This document shows positions 19,008 through 29,946 of a DNA stretch of 64,000 nt, one piece after another. Origin of the DNA: Chloroflexota bacterium (GTDB lineage: Bacteria; Chloroflexota; UBA11872); assembly GCA_022824495.1 (NCBI GenBank), contig JAJDZU010000006.1, forward strand, positions 124,001-188,000. Reading direction: 5' to 3'. Below the pieces are notes generated by a model. That model made no database searches, was not told where the DNA came from, and saw only the letters and a list, made by a program, of their open reading frames with translations. Position 1 is the first letter of the stretch. Every line of letters begins with the position of its first letter. Both the position numbers and the translations under genes were made by a program.

Positions 19008-19603
19008 CAGATCAGGTAGATGAGGGTGAAGATCGCGACCCAGACCAGGTCCACGAAGTGCCAGTACAGCCCGACCAGCTCGATGCCCCACATGTCCATG
19101 CCGGGCTGAAAGCGGCCGCGCCAGGTATAGGCCAAGACGGTGCCGAGCCAGAGGACGCCGATGGCCACGTGCGCGCCGTGGAACCCGACCAGGGTGTAGA
19201 AGGAGGCGCCGAAGAGGTTGGTGGAGGGGGTGAGGTGCTTGTGCGTCACGAACTCGGTGAACTCGTAGACCTGCCCGCCGAGGAAGATCAGCCCCATCAG
19301 CATGACCATGCCGAGCCAGATGCGGCCCCAGAGCAGCGAGCCGTTCCGGAACGCGGCCAATGACAGGACCATGGCGAGACTGCTGGTGAGCAGGACGAAG
19401 GTGGTGAACGAGGTCAGGACCAGATCCAGCACTTCCTGACCCGGTCCGCCAAGCGTGTTGTGCTTGTTGATCAGCATGACCAGGATCAGGCTGCCGAAGA
19501 ACATGGTCTCGGAGCCCAGGAAGGCCCACATGCCGAGCTTGCGGTTGTCGAGGCCGGTGGAGCTGTGGTGCTCCTCGTGGTGGCCGTGAGCCTCGGCGGT
19601 CAT
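19007..19603 (-). CDS. ctaE: cytochrome c oxidase subunit III
   Basis: A 198-aa integral membrane protein of the five-helix type found in caa3 oxidases. 'NRKLGMWAFLGSETMFFGSLI' opens the first helix, and 'SFYTLVGFHGAHVAIGVLWL' carries the conserved 'G-x-H-x-x-H' segment. The C-terminus 'LYWHFVDLVWVAIFTLIYL' is the usual COX3 end. Subunit III supports proton uptake and stability of subunit I. The start codon overlaps the ctaD stop by four bases (ATGA). Confidence 0.95.
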   Translation of the reverse strand: MTAEAHGHHEEHHSSTGLDNRKLGMWAFLGSETMFFGSLILVMLINKHNTLGGPGQEVLDLVLTSFTTFVLLTSSLAMVLSLAAFRNGSLLWGRIWLGMVMLMGLIFLGGQVYEFTEFVTHKHLTPSTNLFGASFYTLVGFHGAHVAIGVLWLGTVLAYTWRGRFQPGMDMWGIELVGLYWHFVDLVWVAIFTLIYLI

Positions 19604-21432
19604 CCGGCGGGTTCCTCGATCCAGCCAACTAGCGAGATGACGAAGAGCATCGCGCCCAGGAGGATGAAGGCTTGGTGGAAGATCAGGCCGCAGGCGGCCA
19701 GCACCATGCCGGCGGCCATCACGATGGGCCAGTAGGAGGGGTTGGGCATGTGGATGTCCGGCTCGTCGGCTTCGGCGCCAGCCTCAGGAGCCGTGGCCAC
19801 CGCGCCGGTGTGGCCGCCGCCGCGCTTGATGTCCCAGGCGGGATAGCGGCCATCGACGACCGGAATCTCAGCGAAGTTGTAGACGGGAGGCGGCGAGGGA
19901 ATCGTCCACTCCAGGGTGCCGCCGTCCCAGGGATCACCGCCGGACGGTTCGCCGTGGCGGATCGAGCGTAGGGCGTTGATGATGAAGATCAGGAACGACA
20001 GCCCGATCATGAGCGAACCGACCGTGGACATCATGTTCCAGAGGTCAAAGCCCATGTCGGCGGCGTAGGTGTGGACGCGGCGGGGCATGCCGTCGATACC
20101 GAGCATGTGCTGCGGCAGGAAGGTCAGGTTGAAGCCGATCAGCATCAGCAGCCAGTGCACCTTGCCCCAGCCGTCGTGCATGAAGCGGCCGGTGAACTTG
20201 GGGAACCAGTGGTAGATGCCGGCGAACAGGCCGAAGACGGTGCCGCCGAATAGGACGTAGTGCAGGTGAGCGACCACGAAGTAGGTGTCCTGCACCTGTG
20301 AGTCGATCGGCGGCGATCCCAGCATGACGCCGCTGAGTCCGCCGATGATGAACATGGCCACCATGCCCACGGCGAACAGCATGGGCGATTTAAAGCTGAT
20401 GGAGCCGCCGTAAAGCGTGGCGATCCAGTTGAATATCTTGACGCCTGTCGGCACGGCGATGGCCATGGTGGAGATTGCGAAGGCGGTGTCGGCGATGGGG
20501 CCCAGGCCGACGGTGAACATATGGTGCGTCCAGACGCCGAAGCCGACCAGGGCGATGGCCGCGCCGGAGTAGGCCACCACCGCGTAGCCGAACAGCGGCT
20601 TGCGCGAGTAGGTGGGCAGGATCTCGGAGACGATGCCCATGGCCGGCAGGATGAGGATGTAGACCTCGGGGTGACCGAAGACCCAGAACAGGTGCTGCCA
20701 GAGCACGGGGTCGCCGCCGCCCTCGGGAATGAAGAAACTGGTTTCTATGTAGCGGTCGAAGATCAGCAGCACAAGGCCGATGGTGATTGCGGGGAATGCG
20801 AAGATGATCAGGAAGGCCGTGATCATGCTCATCCACACGAACATGGGCATGCGGTTCAGGGTCATGCCCGGCGCGCGCATGTTGATGATTGTGACGATGA
20901 AGTTGATCGAGGCCAGGATCGAGGAGACGCCCAGGATCTGGAGACCGAAGGCCCAGAAGTCGATGGCGTGGGTGGCCTCAAAGGCGGTGTCGGTAAGCGG
21001 CGCGTACCCGAACCAGCCGGCGTTGGGTGCGCCGCCGGCCACGAAGCTGATGTTCATGAAGATGCCGCCGAACAGGTAGATCCAGTAGCTCAGGGCGTTC
21101 AGGCGCGGGAAGGCCACGTCGCGGGCGCCGATCATGAGCGGCACCAGCAGGTTGAAGAAGGCCGCGCTGAGCGGCATCAGCGCCAGGAACACCATGGTGG
21201 TGCCGTGCATGGTGAACAGCTCGGTGAAGCGTTCCGCCGACACGACGTCGGCCTCCGGCGTGGCCAGTTGCAGGCGCATGAGCAGGGCTTCGAGCCCGCC
21301 GAGCATGAAGAAGGCGAGCGAGGTGACCAGGTACAGCACGGCGATCCGCTTGTGATCGACCGTGGTGATCCAACTCCAGGCCGTGCCGGCAAACGTGCGG
21401 GTGTCAGGGGCGGTTGCCGTTACCGTCGCCAT
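19600..21432 (-). CDS. ctaD: cytochrome c oxidase subunit I
   Basis: A 610-aa A-family haem-copper oxidase core. Haem ligand His76 lies in 'FTMHGTTMVF'. CuB ligands are His254 in 'GHPEVYI' and His303/304 in 'WTHHMF'; His389 and His391 are in 'VAHLHYVLFGG'. The Tyr of GHPEVY and the Glu256 before it mark the A1 type with a D-channel, and Asp105 in 'GARDVAFPRLN' matches that channel. The C-terminal 100 residues add two helices ('WPIVMAAGMVLAACGLIF', 'AFILLGAMLFVISLVGW') after a hydrophilic linker. It reduces O2 to water and pumps protons at the cytoplasmic membrane. The ATG at 21432 is a standard start. Confidence 0.98.
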   Translation of the reverse strand: MATVTATAPDTRTFAGTAWSWITTVDHKRIAVLYLVTSLAFFMLGGLEALLMRLQLATPEADVVSAERFTELFTMHGTTMVFLALMPLSAAFFNLLVPLMIGARDVAFPRLNALSYWIYLFGGIFMNISFVAGGAPNAGWFGYAPLTDTAFEATHAIDFWAFGLQILGVSSILASINFIVTIINMRAPGMTLNRMPMFVWMSMITAFLIIFAFPAITIGLVLLIFDRYIETSFFIPEGGGDPVLWQHLFWVFGHPEVYILILPAMGIVSEILPTYSRKPLFGYAVVAYSGAAIALVGFGVWTHHMFTVGLGPIADTAFAISTMAIAVPTGVKIFNWIATLYGGSISFKSPMLFAVGMVAMFIIGGLSGVMLGSPPIDSQVQDTYFVVAHLHYVLFGGTVFGLFAGIYHWFPKFTGRFMHDGWGKVHWLLMLIGFNLTFLPQHMLGIDGMPRRVHTYAADMGFDLWNMMSTVGSLMIGLSFLIFIINALRSIRHGEPSGGDPWDGGTLEWTIPSPPPVYNFAEIPVVDGRYPAWDIKRGGGHTGAVATAPEAGAEADEPDIHMPNPSYWPIVMAAGMVLAACGLIFHQAFILLGAMLFVISLVGWIEEPAG

Positions 21433-21480
21433 CCGGTCACCCTCCGTGCGGCGTCTGCGCGCCGCGTCGCATACACATGC

Positions 21481-22551
21481 TTATTTTAGGCCCTGCATGT
21501 AGGCCACCAGCGCGTCAAGCTGCTCGGTGGTCAGTTCGGGAATCACCATGGTGTTGCCGGGCTTGACGCCTTGCGGATCGCTGAGCCAGGCGCGCATGTT
21601 CTCGGGCGTGTTTTCGAGGATTCCGGCGGCGATGTGCTGGCGGCTGCCGATGTGGGTGAGGTCAGGACCGAGCACGCCCGCCGAATCGGTGCCGCGAATG
21701 GTGTGACAAGCGACGCAGCCGCCGAGGGTCAGCGTCTCTTCGCCCAGTCTGGCCAGGTCACTCGTGGGCGGAACGCGCTCGGCGCGTTGGGTCTCGGCCC
21801 AGGCGGTGAATTCGGCCTGCGTCTCCACGACCACGTAGAACTTCATGAGCGCGTGGGCGGTTCCGCAGAACTCGGCGCACTGGCCGGGGAAGGTGCCGGT
21901 GACCTCGGGCTTGATGGTGAATTTGTTCTCGCGGCCCGGCACCATGTCCAGTTTTCCGCGCAGGCTGGGGACCCAGAAGCTGTGCAGCACGTCGTTGCTT
22001 TCAAGCTGAATCTCCACGTCGCGGCCGACGGGCAGGTGCAGTTCGTTGGCGGTCACGACCCCGATGTCGGGGTACTGGAACTCGAACCACCACTGATGGC
22101 CGATGGCGCGAACCTTGAGGGCGTCCGGGCTGGCGGCGCGGGCGTTGGAAAAGATCGCGGGAACGGTGAGGACGACGATGATTACGACCAGGATGGCCGG
22201 GGCGATGGTCCAGCCGATCTCGAGCGGGGTGTTGCCGTGGGTCTGGGGCGGGATGCCATCGCCGCTGCGCCGGCGGTAGCGAACGAGGACGTAGAGCAGC
22301 GCGCCTTCGACCAGCACGAAGGTGACCACCATCGCCCAGAAGACAAACATGAGCAGGTCGCGCGCGGTGCGGGCCGCTTCGGTGGTGGGTTCGAGCGTGG
22401 TCTGTGGGGTGACGCCACAGGCGGCCACGGCCAAGGCGGCCACGGCCAACGCCGGGATGAGAAGCGCGGTGTGGATGCGACGGCGGTAGGTCAAAGGTGT
22501 ACTGCGTTGCCCCTGGACGGGACGATTCGCGTCCCCGTTTGCGAGAGTCAC
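21481..22551 (-). CDS. ctaC: cytochrome c oxidase subunit II with fused cytochrome c (caa3 type)
   Basis: A 356-aa protein from GTG at 22551; a TTG at 22494 is the alternative. It begins with a lipoprotein signal (LAVAAC, Cys45) and has two membrane helices. The CuA site is complete: His190 in 'VLHSFWVP', then Cys225, Glu227, Cys229, His233 and Met236 in 'GQCAEFCGTAHALM'. A cytochrome c domain follows with CVACH (Cys279-Cys282-His283), and a later Met in 'PGNTMVIPELT'. The fused haem domain makes this a caa3 oxidase that can take electrons directly from a small cytochrome or bc complex. It is first in the cta operon. Confidence 0.96.
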   Translation of the reverse strand: MTLANGDANRPVQGQRSTPLTYRRRIHTALLIPALAVAALAVAACGVTPQTTLEPTTEAARTARDLLMFVFWAMVVTFVLVEGALLYVLVRYRRRSGDGIPPQTHGNTPLEIGWTIAPAILVVIIVVLTVPAIFSNARAASPDALKVRAIGHQWWFEFQYPDIGVVTANELHLPVGRDVEIQLESNDVLHSFWVPSLRGKLDMVPGRENKFTIKPEVTGTFPGQCAEFCGTAHALMKFYVVVETQAEFTAWAETQRAERVPPTSDLARLGEETLTLGGCVACHTIRGTDSAGVLGPDLTHIGSRQHIAAGILENTPENMRAWLSDPQGVKPGNTMVIPELTTEQLDALVAYMQGLK

Positions 22552-22654
22552 GCCTGGCCGGGCTTTGTGCACCGTTTCACAATCTCGTGAGCGGCGGCAA
22601 GCGTAGCACGAGGGCAAAACGCACCCCCGTGTTCGCGGCGCCGACGCGGTGGAA

Positions 22655-23458
22655 TCAGGATGGGGCGGAAACGTCCAGCACGTGAGCGCGGGCGGCGGCA
22701 ATGGCGGCCACGGTCTGCTCGGCCGGTACGTCTTCCGTGCTGCCCCAGATGAACGTGAACATGCCGAAGTAATTGCGCTCATCGAGCATGGACGTCAGCG
22801 CGCGGAAGTCGACCGTGCCATGGCCCGGCGCCTGGTCCTCGGCCGGGCCCAGGTTGTCCGCGTCGCTCATGGCGGGACTGACGCTCCAGAGGCACGTATG
22901 GCCCACGCGGCCATCGGCGGCGTCGGCCAGCGCGCGCAGGGTGGTGCCAGCCAGCCGGGCATGGGGCGGCGTGATGCTCAGTTGCACGCGCGGATGCCCC
23001 ACGTCGTCAAGGAAGCTGGCGATTTCTGAGGGTTCGTCCAGCCAGGTGCCGATCTGGTTGGCCAGGGCCAGGGTTACACCCAGGTCCTGGGCAGCGCGCC
23101 CCAGCGCCCGCACGTCGTCGGCGGCCTCGCGCCGCTCGTACTCGCGCACCGGTGCACTGCCAATCACCAGCGGAGCGCCGATGGCCGCCGCGAACTCCAG
23201 CCGCGCGACCAGATCGTTACCGAAGGTGGCGTAGGCCGAAATGGACGAGGGCCGGAGGTTGTGGCCCTCGACTCGAGCCTTCACTTCGTCCGGTGAGTCG
23301 CTCGTGGGGTCCAGGTGCTCCAGCACGCCGGGGGTGGCCCAGAGGTCGACGTAGGTCAGTTCGGTTTGCGCCAGCGCTTTAAGCGCGTCGTCCAAGGACA
23401 GCGACCGAAAGAGCAGGCTGGAGCCCGCGAATCGAGTTGAGATGTCAAAGGCGAACAT
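22655..23458 (-). CDS. sugar phosphate isomerase/epimerase-like TIM barrel
   Basis: A 267-aa AP-endonuclease-2/xylose-isomerase-like TIM barrel. It starts 'MFAFDISTRFAG' and has 'YVDLWATPGVLEHLDP', 'HNLRPSSISAYATFGND' and 'AIGAPLVIGSAPVREYERR', all typical of the fold. The metal ligands appear altered: 'LALANQIGTW' stands where 'L-x-x-E-N/P-H' is usual, and 'VQLSITPPHARLAG' lacks the usual D. The protein may therefore bind its substrate without the classic metal, or be a divergent branch. It sits at the end of the cta operon on the same strand but 100 bp away and with no obvious functional link. Confidence 0.75.
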   Translation of the reverse strand: MFAFDISTRFAGSSLLFRSLSLDDALKALAQTELTYVDLWATPGVLEHLDPTSDSPDEVKARVEGHNLRPSSISAYATFGNDLVARLEFAAAIGAPLVIGSAPVREYERREAADDVRALGRAAQDLGVTLALANQIGTWLDEPSEIASFLDDVGHPRVQLSITPPHARLAGTTLRALADAADGRVGHTCLWSVSPAMSDADNLGPAEDQAPGHGTVDFRALTSMLDERNYFGMFTFIWGSTEDVPAEQTVAAIAAARAHVLDVSAPS

Positions 23459-23542
23459 GAGGGGCTCGTAGCCGCAGGCAACCCGTCGCTGGAGCGCGCC
23501 GCCTATTCTCGCCTATTTGGGGGAAGTTCGGCTATTCGCGGC

Positions 23543-24385
23543 TCACGACGCGAAGAATGGGTTGTTCGCCAGCTCCTCGCCGACCGTTGTTGGCGGTCCG
23601 TGGCCGGGAAACAGGCGGGTGGAATCCGGCAGCGAGAGAAGCTGCGCGCGAACAGCCGCCAGGTGCCCGGCGTAGTGGGCGGGCCCAAGCGAAGTTCGTC
23701 CCAGTGAGCCGGCAAACATGGCGTCGCCTACCAGCACCAGGTCCCGCAGCACCAGCGAGGAGTGCCCCGGGGCGTGCCCAGGCGTACGGCGGGCCTCGAC
23801 CTCGAACGGACCGGCCCGGAACCGTTGGCCGTGGTCGTAGTTGCGGATGTCGGCCCCTTCGAGCGCGGGCATCCGCGGCTGTTCGTTCGGATGGACCCAG
23901 ATGGGAACGTTAAGCGCCGCGTGAACCGCTGGTAGCGCATCGATGTGATCGGCGTCCGCGTGGGTGACGAGGATCGCAGCCGCCGTCCATTCTTCGTCGG
24001 CCAGTACGCCCAGGATCTGGTCCGGCACGGCGCCGGGGTCGACGACGACGGCCTGGCCCGACTCAAGCTCCCCGACGACGTACTGATAAACGCGCATGGG
24101 CGGATAGGGAATGACGCGGATGCGCACGCCGCCATGGTCCAGCGGTACCGGGTCGGGCACGTAGGCGTCCCGGGCAACGGCCAGCAGGCGCACCGGGTCC
24201 AGATGCAGAAGCGCCGCCAGGGCGTCGTTTTCGGCCTTGGTCGGGCTGCGAACGCAGTCCTCCAGCACCTCGAGATCATCGGTGGAGATGCCGACCCGCC
24301 CGGCGACCTCCTCTGCCGAGAGGTTCAGCCCGAAGCGGGCCTTGCCGATGATGTCTCCGAATTCGTCTTCCAGCAGGTCGATCAT
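23543..24385 (-). CDS. HTH-domain/metallo-beta-lactamase-fold hydrolase fusion
   Basis: A 280-aa protein. Residues 1-70 resemble an XRE-type helix-turn-helix ('LNLSAEEVAGRVGISTDDLEVLEDCVRSPTKAE'). Residues 90-280 are a metallo-beta-lactamase fold: 'AAILVTHADADHIDALPAVH' has an HxDxDH motif, 'RRTPGHAPGHSSLVL' is the second His-containing motif, 'VLVGDAMFAGSLG' carries the bridging Asp, and 'RLFPGHGPPTT' the last His. The glyoxalase-II-like organisation suggests hydrolysis of a thioester or a related oxidation reaction. An N-terminal HTH with a hydrolase domain is odd and may give a regulator that responds to the substrate. It lies 66 bp from recQ. Confidence 0.85.
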   Translation of the reverse strand: MIDLLEDEFGDIIGKARFGLNLSAEEVAGRVGISTDDLEVLEDCVRSPTKAENDALAALLHLDPVRLLAVARDAYVPDPVPLDHGGVRIRVIPYPPMRVYQYVVGELESGQAVVVDPGAVPDQILGVLADEEWTAAAILVTHADADHIDALPAVHAALNVPIWVHPNEQPRMPALEGADIRNYDHGQRFRAGPFEVEARRTPGHAPGHSSLVLRDLVLVGDAMFAGSLGRTSLGPAHYAGHLAAVRAQLLSLPDSTRLFPGHGPPTTVGEELANNPFFAS

Positions 24386-24450
24386 CGCGTCGTCAACCGG
24401 GGCGGCGGGGTGTCCGCCCTGAGCTTCGCACGAATGGCGAATGCTGTGCG

Positions 24451-26664
<2,214 letters not shown>

Positions 26665-26928
26665 GGCTGGCCAGCCGGTCGTTCAGGGTCTCCCGCGATG
26701 ATTCGAGCCCGGGTGCGTTCCGCCAGCCCTGCCGCTCTGCATCTCCGACAACCCGCCGGAGACAGAACGGGCACAAGACCGCTACCGTATGGGCGCTGCG
26801 CGGCGGGGCGCGCTACGCGCGCGTATTTTCCCACGGCGGGCCGAGACGCAGTACTCACGAAGTCTCGAGCGCGCCGGTTCCGGTTAGGTTCACACGCAGC
26901 CACCCGGCGTAGGGAAGGGTGACGGCGG

Positions 26929-28083
26929 GTGCGCGTGTTGGTGCTGAGTCATACCTACCTGCGGCGCTTTAACCAGCGGAAGTGGGAAGCGTTCGCCGAC
27001 CTGTCGCCGGGCCACGCGGCCATGCTGGTGGTTCCGAACGGCTGGTCGGATCCGCACTTCGGCCACGTCGAGCCTGAGACGCCAGCGCATCCCCGCGTGC
27101 GCCTGCTCGTCGCTCGGGCGCTGTTCCGCGGACACGGCACCCTGACCTTTCACATCCATCCTCGGCTGGCGCTGGCGGCCAGGCGTTTCCGGCCGGAGGT
27201 CGTGCTGGTCGAACAGGAGCCGCACTCGCTGCTGGCCCTGCAGGGACGCTGGCTGGCCCGGCTGCTGCCGGGGTGTCCGCCGTTCGCGTTCTTCGCGTGG
27301 GGCGGCCCGCCGAACTGCCGGCGGGCGCTGCCGCTGCGCATTCTGGAACGTGGCGCGCTTCGCGCGGCCCGAGCGGCCTTTGCCGGGAACCAGGCGGCCT
27401 GCGACCAACTGCGCGCAGCAGGTTTCGGCCACCCGATCCACCGCATTCCACAGGTTGGCGTCGATCTTCCGGATCGGCCGGATTTGACCCGGCGGCAGGT
27501 ACGACGCGAACTGGGACTGTCCGGCGTTGTCCTCGGCTTTGCCGGACGGCTGATCCCCGAAAAGGGGGTGCTGGACCTGGCGGAGGCGCTTGCTGGACTT
27601 GGGCACCTGACGTGGACTTTCCCGGTGATTGGGCGCGGACCGTTGGCCGAGGCGCTCACGTTGCGCTTCCGAGCAGCAGCCCTGCATGACCGCCTGCGGC
27701 TCGTGAACGACGCGGATCACCAGCGGGTTGGCGTACTCCTGACAGCGCTGGACGTGCTGGTCCTACCGTCCTACGCCACGGCGGACTGGGCCGAGCAGTT
27801 CGGGCACGTGCTGATCGAGGCGATGGCGGCGGGCTGCCCGGTGGTTGGGACGGACTCGGGTGAGATTCCCCACGTAATTGGCGACGCGGGCATCGTCGTG
27901 CCCGAACGTGACGTTGGGAAGCTGCGAGCCGCCGTGCGACAGGTGATCGAGGATCCCACCCTGCGCGCACGCCTGGCCGCCCGCGGTCGAATGCGGGTGG
28001 AGCGTCACTTTACGCACCCGGTAATCGCGCGCCGGCTGGCGGAGTGCCTGGAGCGGGTCCGCACCCGCCCGGCGAAACCATGA
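26929..28083 (+). CDS. GT4-type glycosyltransferase, first gene of polysaccharide locus
   Basis: A 384-aa GT-B enzyme. It begins 'MRVLVLSHTYLRRFNQRKWEAF' (GTG start, AGGGAAGGG upstream). The C-terminal domain has 'GFAGRLIPEKGVLDLAEALAGL' and 'DVLVLPSYATADWAEQFGHVLIEAMAAGCPVVGT', where the E-x7-E motif is in 'EQFGHVLIEAMA'. These are GT4 features, most similar in pattern to WcaI/colanic-type sugar transferases. It opens a plus-strand operon of five genes with overlapping starts. The acceptor is probably a lipid-linked oligosaccharide. Confidence 0.88.
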   Translation: MRVLVLSHTYLRRFNQRKWEAFADLSPGHAAMLVVPNGWSDPHFGHVEPETPAHPRVRLLVARALFRGHGTLTFHIHPRLALAARRFRPEVVLVEQEPHSLLALQGRWLARLLPGCPPFAFFAWGGPPNCRRALPLRILERGALRAARAAFAGNQAACDQLRAAGFGHPIHRIPQVGVDLPDRPDLTRRQVRRELGLSGVVLGFAGRLIPEKGVLDLAEALAGLGHLTWTFPVIGRGPLAEALTLRFRAAALHDRLRLVNDADHQRVGVLLTALDVLVLPSYATADWAEQFGHVLIEAMAAGCPVVGTDSGEIPHVIGDAGIVVPERDVGKLRAAVRQVIEDPTLRARLAARGRMRVERHFTHPVIARRLAECLERVRTRPAKP

Positions 28084-28721
28084 GCTGTATGAACCGCCAA
28101 TCAGCGCCGCCGATTCGCAAGCGTGCGTATTACCAGGGAACCAGCGCGCCGCCCCAACTCGTACGCGAGTACTTTCGACGCCTGGGGTCCGTCTCGCTGG
28201 TGCTGGACCTGGGCTGCGGAACGGGCGGCGTCTCACGCGCGGCGCCGTGCGGCGTGCGCGTAATCGGGGTCGATCACGACCGCGGGGCTCTTGAACTCGC
28301 CGGTCATTACGGCGCGGTCGTGGTCTGGGACGCCGGGGCGGGACGGCGGTTGCCCTTTCCACGCAGCCAGTTCGACGCCGTGATTGCCAGGGACCTGCTG
28401 GAACACCTGGACTGTCCCTGGAACGCCGTGCGTGAGATGCACTCGGTACTGCGGCCCGGCGGTGCGGCGCTGGCGTCGGTGCCGATGGCGCGTCCGCGGG
28501 TGGTCTGGAACGACTACACGCACCGGCGGGGCTTTACCCGAGCGGCGGTACGCCTGTTGTTCCTGGACGCGGGGTTCCACGTCGAGCGCGTGGATCGCAT
28601 GGGGCCACTACCGCTGGCGGCGCGGCTGGGATTGATCAGGGCGGCGCCCTGGCTGCTGCGGCTGCCGGTGCTGAATCAGGTCTGGGCAACCAGCTGGGAG
28701 GTCCTGGCACGCAAGCCATGA
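28080..28721 (+). CDS. class I SAM-dependent methyltransferase
   Basis: A 213-aa methyltransferase. ATG at 28080 overlaps the stop of the preceding gene (ATGA), so it is coupled to it. SAM-binding motif I is 'LVLDLGCGTGGVSRAAP', followed by 'VIGVDHDRGALELAG' (acidic loop) and 'FDAVIARDLLEHLDCPWNAVREMHSVLRPGGAAL' as motif III. Inside the polysaccharide locus it probably methylates a sugar or lipid intermediate. The C-terminus is hydrophobic ('WLLRLPVLNQVWATSWEVL'). Confidence 0.85.
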   Translation: MSCMNRQSAPPIRKRAYYQGTSAPPQLVREYFRRLGSVSLVLDLGCGTGGVSRAAPCGVRVIGVDHDRGALELAGHYGAVVVWDAGAGRRLPFPRSQFDAVIARDLLEHLDCPWNAVREMHSVLRPGGAALASVPMARPRVVWNDYTHRRGFTRAAVRLLFLDAGFHVERVDRMGPLPLAARLGLIRAAPWLLRLPVLNQVWATSWEVLARKP

Positions 28722-29887
28722 GCGCGCAGCGTCCGCCGGATGAGGGTTCCAGCGCACGGCCGCGCGTCAACCTCTATCTCGTCAATCCGAGCGAGTGCCG
28801 GCCCTCGATGGACCGTTACGGCCGGACGCTGGAGCGGGCGCTGCGGTACCTGGATCCGCCGCTGGACGTCCGCACCGTCACCCCGCCCCCATGGCCGGAG
28901 CACGACGACAGCCCGTTCGGCCGCCTGGCCGAGAACGTGGGCAAGTACCGGGTGCGCTATGCCGACTACCCGCGCCGGGTGTCCGGCGAATCGGCCACCG
29001 TGCATCACGTGGTCGATCACTCCTACGCCCACCTTGTATCGGCGCTGTGGGCACGGCGCACGGTGGTGACCTGTCACGACCTGATGCTGTTGCGCATGGC
29101 CGACGGCCGGATTCCGGGCGCGCGGACGTCTCGCGTCGCACTGACGGCCTTTCGCTATGCCGTTCGCCATCTCCCGCGGGCCGCCCGCGTCGTCTGCGTC
29201 AGCCAGGCCACGGCCGACGACGTGCAGCGTTACCTGGCCTGCGAGCCGGCGCGAGTGCATGTGGTGCACAGCGGTGTGGCGGACCACTTTCACGCTCCGG
29301 CGGCGGCGCGCGTGGCCCAGCTTCGTGAACGGCTGAAGCTGCCGGAGATCCCGTTGCTGCTGCACGTCGGAGGCGCCGACGCCTACAAGAACATCGAGGG
29401 CGCGCTGCGGGTCGTGCATGCCCTGCGCCAGACGCACGGCGTCGACTGCGGCTTCGTCAAGGCAGGCCAGCGCCTGACCACGGAACAGCGACGGCTGGCG
29501 CGAAGCCTGGGGCTGGAACGCAGGATCGTGGAAACCGGCTATGTGCCCGAGCCCGACCTGCCGGCGCTATACACGTGCTGCCAGGTCCTGCTGACACCGT
29601 CGCACTGGGAAGGCTTCGGCTGGCCGGCGCTGGAGGCCATGGCCTGTGGAACGCCGGCCGTCACCTCGGACTGTCCCGCGTTTCGCGAGACCGCCGGTGA
29701 CGCCGCTCTGCAGGCGCCCGCCACGGACACGCGCGGACTGGCGGCAGCCGCGGCGCGGCTGCTGAAGGACGACGAGGTGCGCCGCAGCGCGCAGGCTGCC
29801 GGACTGGCGCTGGCTCAACGCTTTCGCTGGGACCGAACGGCACGCGAGTTGGCGGAAATCTATACAGCCGTGGCCGCAACGGGATGA
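28718..29887 (+). CDS. GT4-type glycosyltransferase
   Basis: A 389-aa GT-B enzyme, second of the operon's sugar transferases. It overlaps the methyltransferase by four bases. It opens 'RVNLYLVNPSECRPSMDRYGRTLERAL', and the C-terminal domain has 'LLLHVGGADAYKNIEGALRVVHAL' and 'LLTPSHWEGFGWPALEAMACGTPAVTS', with the E-x7-E motif in 'EGFGWPALEAMA'. It belongs to the GT4 group often seen in mannosyl or galactosyl transfer to an exopolysaccharide or O-antigen unit. The donor sugar is not deducible from the sequence. Confidence 0.9.
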   Translation: MSAQRPPDEGSSARPRVNLYLVNPSECRPSMDRYGRTLERALRYLDPPLDVRTVTPPPWPEHDDSPFGRLAENVGKYRVRYADYPRRVSGESATVHHVVDHSYAHLVSALWARRTVVTCHDLMLLRMADGRIPGARTSRVALTAFRYAVRHLPRAARVVCVSQATADDVQRYLACEPARVHVVHSGVADHFHAPAAARVAQLRERLKLPEIPLLLHVGGADAYKNIEGALRVVHALRQTHGVDCGFVKAGQRLTTEQRRLARSLGLERRIVETGYVPEPDLPALYTCCQVLLTPSHWEGFGWPALEAMACGTPAVTSDCPAFRETAGDAALQAPATDTRGLAAAAARLLKDDEVRRSAQAAGLALAQRFRWDRTARELAEIYTAVAATG

Positions 29888-29946
29888 GCGCCGAGCCGTC
29901 ACGCGGTACGGTTCGCGGGAAAGCCCGCACAGGACGAAGGCGCCCC

